Source: an uncultured Clostridium sp. (lineage in GTDB: Bacteria > Bacillota > Clostridia > TANB77 > CAG-508). From it: a stretch of 39,879 nt of DNA. Of the stretch, positions 39,020-39,879 are shown piece after piece; position 1 is the first letter of the stretch, and each line of letters starts with the position of its first letter. A program made the translations under genes and the position numbers. Below the pieces are notes generated by a model. It worked only from the letters and a program-made list of their open reading frames with translations. It did not search any database and had not been told where the DNA came from. The stretch covers positions 1-39,879 of the forward strand of contig CAOKQZ010000018.1 in assembly GCA_948471055.1 (NCBI GenBank), given 5' to 3'.

Positions 39020-39694
39020 ATGTTTAATAGTAAATATAGTAATTTGTTAACTGTTTTATTAGTTGTTGTTATTATTGCCATTGTAGGATTAATTGCATTT
39101 TTAGGATATGATATTTATCGTAAGTATTATATAGAAAAAGATGCCACTGATTTTATGGAGCGATATGAAGAACAAATCCGAAATACCACGGTACAAGAAA
39201 AGCCAACAGAGGTTACCAATACCTTTATTGACCCAGGAAATGACACCCTAAATTCAATTGGTGCACCCAGTAGTAACAAACCAGCAAGCCAATACACTTA
39301 TAAGGGATTCACAGTCCTTGGAACCATCGAAATTCCAAAATCAAATATCAAATATCCAGTATTAAATAGTTATACACCAAAAGCATTAGAAACAGCAGTA
39401 TGTTACTATTATGGACCAGGCTTAAATGAAGTAGGAAACACAACAATTGCGGGACACAATTATCGTAGTGGAGCTTTTTTTGGAAAGAATAAAAAATTAG
39501 CAAACGGGGATATTATTTATATTACAGATAACTCTGGAAAAAAAGTAAAATATACTATCTATAATATATACCAAACAACACCAAATGACGGAGAATATTT
39601 AACAAGAAATACCGAAGGAAAACGAGAAATTTCACTAACAACTTGTACCGACGATAGTAAAGGAAGATTAATTATTTGGGCAAGAGAATCTTAA
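39020..39694 (+). CDS. sortase (class D-like transpeptidase)
   Basis: 224 residues. N-terminal membrane anchor (about 9-30, LTVLLVVVIIAIVGLIAFL), linker, then the sortase beta-barrel: GFTVLGTIEIPKSNIKYPV, TTIAGHNYRSGAFF (catalytic His) and ISLTTCTDDSKGRLIIWARE (catalytic Cys and later Arg). It joins LPxTG-type proteins to the wall. The SLTTCT box suggests class D or E rather than A or B. No substrate gene is in the window. GGGAGG precedes the ATG. Confidence 0.9.
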   Translation: MFNSKYSNLLTVLLVVVIIAIVGLIAFLGYDIYRKYYIEKDATDFMERYEEQIRNTTVQEKPTEVTNTFIDPGNDTLNSIGAPSSNKPASQYTYKGFTVLGTIEIPKSNIKYPVLNSYTPKALETAVCYYYGPGLNEVGNTTIAGHNYRSGAFFGKNKKLANGDIIYITDNSGKKVKYTIYNIYQTTPNDGEYLTRNTEGKREISLTTCTDDSKGRLIIWARES

Positions 39695-39731
39695 AAAAAT
39701 AAAAAAATTTTAAGTTTCCAGCAAAAAAATA

Positions 39732-39760
39732 TTGACAAACACACCATATTTCGGTAAAAT
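39732..39760 (+). promoter_or_regulatory. promoter of tRNA-His
   Basis: TTGACA (39732-39737), exactly 17 bases, TAAAAT (39755-39760). Confidence 0.82.
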
Positions 39761-39765
39761 AATAA

Positions 39766-39794
39766 TTGCACTGTTACAAAGCGTAACAGTGCAA
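39766..39794 (+). promoter_or_regulatory. perfect hairpin in the tRNA-His leader
   Basis: TTGCACTGTTAC (39766-39777) and GTAACAGTGCAA (39783-39794), 5-base loop, no T run. It begins about where transcription should start and ends 6 bases before the tRNA; perhaps a processing signal or operator. Confidence 0.6.
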
Positions 39795-39800
39795 GTCTAT

Positions 39801-39878
39801 GGTGGATGTGGCGTAGTTGGTTAACGCGCCAGTTTGTGGCACTGGAGATCGTGGGTTCGAGTCCCATCTTCCACCCCA
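39801..39878 (+). tRNA. tRNA-His(GUG)
   Basis: The extra 5' G (position -1) faces C73 as expected for histidine tRNA. Acceptor GTGGATG/CTTCCAC (one mismatch), anticodon loop with GTG, T loop TTCGAGT, encoded CCA ending one base before the window edge. Confidence 0.94.
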
Positions 39879-39879
39879 T

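Overview
The window looks like chromosomal DNA of a low-GC, endospore-forming, Gram-positive bacterium, most likely an uncultivated gut-type member of the Clostridia. Evidence is the A/T-rich codon use, strong AGGAGG-type ribosome sites, TTG/GTG starts, spore genes (gpr, spoVT, ytfJ/gerW, a ytxC-like gene), a sortase, and a short AlaS. I do not assign a genus.

Layout. 1-2174: the 3' end of a 5S rRNA, a tRNA-Asn(GUU) interrupted by a 215-nt group I intron, a GNAT acetyltransferase, a small membrane protein, a PnuC-like transporter and a second, intronless tRNA-Asn. 2253-8725: a very A/T-rich four-gene island bounded by two similar ~53-bp promoter/leader repeats: a Gabija-like pair (OLD-type ATPase-TOPRIM nuclease plus compact UvrD-like helicase), an AlbA/Schlafen-domain ATP-binding protein, and a primase-helicase fusion of the type called TOTE conflict primase. 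8739-13413: SDR, Nudix, AIM24, tRNA-Ser, mutY and a glycoamylase-fold protein. 13590-21669: prepilin-like gene, murB, yvcK-like gene, glycogen debranching enzyme, ruvC, holA, gpr. 21756-24564 (minus strand): TraX-like, GT2 glycosyltransferase, YtxC-like. 24742-30887: split transketolase, DUF2953, ytfJ, recD2, comF. 30976-39879: KAP-type NTPase, spoVT, a ~300-nt structured RNA locus, a membrane protein, an Rpn-family nuclease with tandem repeats, alaS, HIT protein, sortase and tRNA-His.

The main discovery candidate is a recoding pattern. Eight genes (the island helicase, nudix, glycoamylase, murB, holA, traX-like, tkt C-half, recD2) are broken in conventional translation. In all of them the break is an in-frame CGG codon, and skipping its C (reading GGN as glycine, a +1 shift) restores the expected protein. 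I count 12 such sites: 8 of CGGA in single-shift contexts or holA/recD2, in total 9 CGGA, 2 CGGT and 1 CGGG. They occur on both strands, two are in holA and four in recD2. Outside these sites I found only one in-frame CGG in the convincing genes, in a 65-residue hypothetical. This suggests that CGG is not a normal arginine codon here and that CGGN is read as glycine, by quadruplet decoding or by +1 shifting at an unassigned codon. Coordinates of these CDSs cover the whole recoded gene.

The intergenic spaces carry three families of dispersed palindromic repeats, several of which supply terminators or the stop codons of neighbouring genes.
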